Below, piece after piece: positions 62,021-64,000 of a stretch of DNA of 64,000 nucleotides. The DNA comes from Warburgia ugandensis (lineage: Eukaryota; Streptophyta; Magnoliopsida; Canellales; Canellaceae), in the NCBI GenBank assembly GCA_035236585.1, contig CP141130.1, positions 80,547,944 through 80,611,943 of the forward strand, given 5' to 3'. The stretch's first letter is position 1. The number at the start of each line of letters is the position of its first letter. Under the pieces are notes generated by a model, which worked only from the letters and a program-made list of their open reading frames with translations, did no database searches and was not told the DNA's origin. The position numbers and the translations under genes were made by a program.

Positions 62021-63201
62021 CAGGCTTTCACATGAGCTCTGATTATTTAATCTTTTTTCAAACGATAGAGATGCCCATTTCAAACAAGAGGAAGGCCCAG
62101 GTAGATCTCGTTTTGAGCGTTTTGAAGTGTGAAACGGGAATTCGCGATATTTCAAAGTAGGTATTCCTATTAATATCTTTTGCCTTTATAAAAACGCATA
62201 ATTCATCAAAAGAAAAATAGATACAAAATCACAAAGGAGTATTTACAGCAACGAGGAGCATTAGTATAAAGCGAGACAACGCTTGTACTTTTCATATTGG
62301 AGCCTCTCGTACTTTGATTCAAGTCATTCATTTAGCTTAACTAATTTTGGATATCTCATAGCCCAAAAATTATTTCAAAAGAAAGTCATTAGCTTCTAAT
62401 AAATTATATTTTAATTCACTCTATTTAAGCCATTGGTTCCAAAGAGCTTTTGACCCTCTATATTTTGCAAGGCGAAGGCACCATTTGTTGGATATTAATG
62501 ACTTTCTTTAGAAATGGTTTTTGAGTCATGAGGTGTCCCAAATTAGGTGTGTCAAATAAAGGAATTGATAAATGTTATGTGAGGCCTAAAACGAAAAATT
62601 GGAGGCACTTCGCCATAGTTGGGGTGCTGTCTTGCTTTACACCAGCATTCCTCCATATAAAAATATCAACCTTCGAAACCTAGCATTAGAAAAATTAATT
62701 ATTTTCTAGAATTCGTATTAAGTGCAACAATACCTCAACAAGGGAGAAGAGCCCTTTATGCCCACATAATTAATTCAAGCTGTTTATCTAACACAAATGA
62801 GTTTGGACATCTCCTGGCCAGAAAATCATTCCAAAAAATATTAAGTAAGAAGCAACAAATTGAGTTTTAGTTTGTTGAACGCAAACGGTTACTTCTGGAG
62901 AGCTGCTTATAGTTGGTATCTAGCAAGATGAAGCATCGTTTGTTGGATTTACTACTGGATTTTTTTTAATGAATGCCCGCCATAGAAATGTGGAGGTGCT
63001 TCACCCTTGTCGACGTGAAGCTTTATTTAGCATTCCTCATTACTTTTTGAATCTCCACCATCTTTATCCTTTTGCTTGGCTGACTTAAAAAATATGGCAC
63101 GTAGGTGATTTGCTCCCATTACTTGTCATTGGACTTCTTTTTGGGTTGTATAGATACACCTATTTTATGAGGATGGTATTGGACCCGACTCTTATTTGTA
63201 C

Positions 63202-63215
63202 TGTGTGTGTGTGTG

Positions 63216-63269
<54 letters not shown>
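63202..63269. repeat. (TG)n microsatellite
   Basis: About 33 TG units with one GC interruption; source of spurious Cys/Val and Thr/His repeat frames. Confidence 0.98.
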
Positions 63270-63270
<1 letters not shown>

Positions 63271-63537
63271 ACTTACACATGTGAGTGGATGTGGTGATCA
63301 TGGATAGGACCCTAGGGCTTATGTATATTTGTTGATTTTGTTATCTCTTATCATAATAGGTGTTTGACCAGGTTTTGGTATTTGATTGAGCATGCTTTGT
63401 ATTTTATCACATCGGTTTTATTTATCACCTTGGATTTGGATGACCCTTGAGATTTTCTTTTAGAATTTTCTTTGAAATAATTAGTGTAATTATATTAAAT
63501 ATTAGTTTTCCTCTTTTAGGATTCCTCACTATTTTAC

Positions 63538-63539
63538 TA

Positions 63540-63590
<51 letters not shown>
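63538..63590. repeat. (TTA)n microsatellite
   Basis: About 17 TTA/ATT units. Confidence 0.97.
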
Positions 63591-63593
<3 letters not shown>

Positions 63594-63619
63594 GGAAGAA
63601 GGTTTTAGAAAACCTGGGG

Positions 63620-64000
63620 TGTCACAATCCCCTCCACCACCTTCCCTCTGTATGTGACTCCTTTAGAGGATATACCTGGTTATTCTCATTGCATCCATCA
63701 ACCTCTAATAAAACATAGTGATTACTGCTAGTATGTAGCTAATGTTTTTGACCTACATGAGTCTCAAAGCTATATAAAAGCAAGTATGCAACCTGAATGG
63801 GTATAGGCCATGCAGACAGAATTGCAAACTTTCATTGAGACCACTACCTGACAGCTCACCTCCTTGCCACTAGGCAAATCAGTAATTCGTTCTAGGTGGA
63901 TTTACAATATCAAAAGTAAGGTGAAGGTTTGATTTAGAAACATAAGGTGTGCTTTGTGGCTAAAGGCTTTGCTAAGGAATATGGATGTGGTTACAAAGAA
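63620..64000 (+). mobile_element. Decayed copia RT start, cut by the window edge
   Basis: The plus strand reads CIHQPLIKH, SYIKASMQPEWV-stop-AMQTEL, PLGKSVIRSRWIYNIKSKVK and, after a frameshift, AKGFAKEYGCGYK. This is the beginning of a copia reverse transcriptase (compare KWVYKIK and ARLVAKGF in intact elements). Stops at about 63806 and 63851 and a frameshift near 63930 mark it as dead. Confidence 0.8.

Larger units (their letters stand above)
62021..63600. other. Intergenic tract with microsatellites
   Basis: AT-rich with no recognised gene; ends in a (TG)n and a (TTA)n run. Confidence 0.5.

Noticed and set aside
63110-63307. Repeat frames around 63.2 kb
   Set aside because: Translations of a (TG)n microsatellite.

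Overview
This is a stretch of flowering-plant nuclear DNA. It carries intron-split plant genes (a SUD1/DOA10-type ER ubiquitin ligase and a chloroplast HAD-like hydrolase), an intronless plant-specific DUF247 gene, Ty1/copia retrotransposons, RTE-type LINEs and tRNA-derived Au-SINEs. The species cannot be fixed from sequence alone. The long, repeat-loaded introns suggest a mid- to large-sized genome such as a woody angiosperm, possibly a magnoliid (weak inference). There are no bacterial-type operons, CRISPR arrays or organelle gene clusters.

Layout. (1) About 1.1-2.3 kb, minus strand: the first three coding exons of a plastid HAD-like hydrolase; the rest lies left of the window. (2) 3.7-21.0 kb, minus strand: a complete nine-exon SUD1 (CER9/DOA10) gene. 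Joining the exons by hand keeps one frame and gives 1115 residues, close to the Arabidopsis protein. Introns 1 (5.9 kb) and 5 (6.8 kb) hold dead RTE LINEs, an Au-SINE and a tandem duplication. (3) 21-31.4 kb: a repeat-rich intergenic tract with RTE debris, six Au-SINEs, scattered pieces resembling an En/Spm (Ptta) transposon protein, and an imperfect inverted repeat. (4) 31.4-34.7 kb: mostly featureless AT-rich DNA. (5) 34.7-41.4 kb: a full-length but dead copia element with two LTRs and a 5-bp target duplication. (6) 41.7-58.3 kb: nested retroelements. A decayed plus-strand copia is split by a minus-strand copia. That copia is split by a 7.5-kb TG...CA element with a perfect ACCCC duplication, and a CT-rich LTR-like segment probably lies inside it. 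(7) 59.6-61.0 kb, minus strand: an intact single-exon DUF247 gene, with a 175-bp tandem duplication upstream. (8) 62-64 kb: microsatellites and the start of another decayed copia RT, cut by the window edge.

The three host genes have unrelated roles: plastid phosphatase-like enzyme, ER-associated degradation linked to sterol and wax control, and a DUF247 membrane-anchored protein. Nothing suggests they act together. I found no convincing new gene system. The best leads are the nest of retroelements, the unusual 7.5-kb inserted element with its internal repeats, the inverted repeat near 30-31.4 kb, and the dense Au-SINE cluster.
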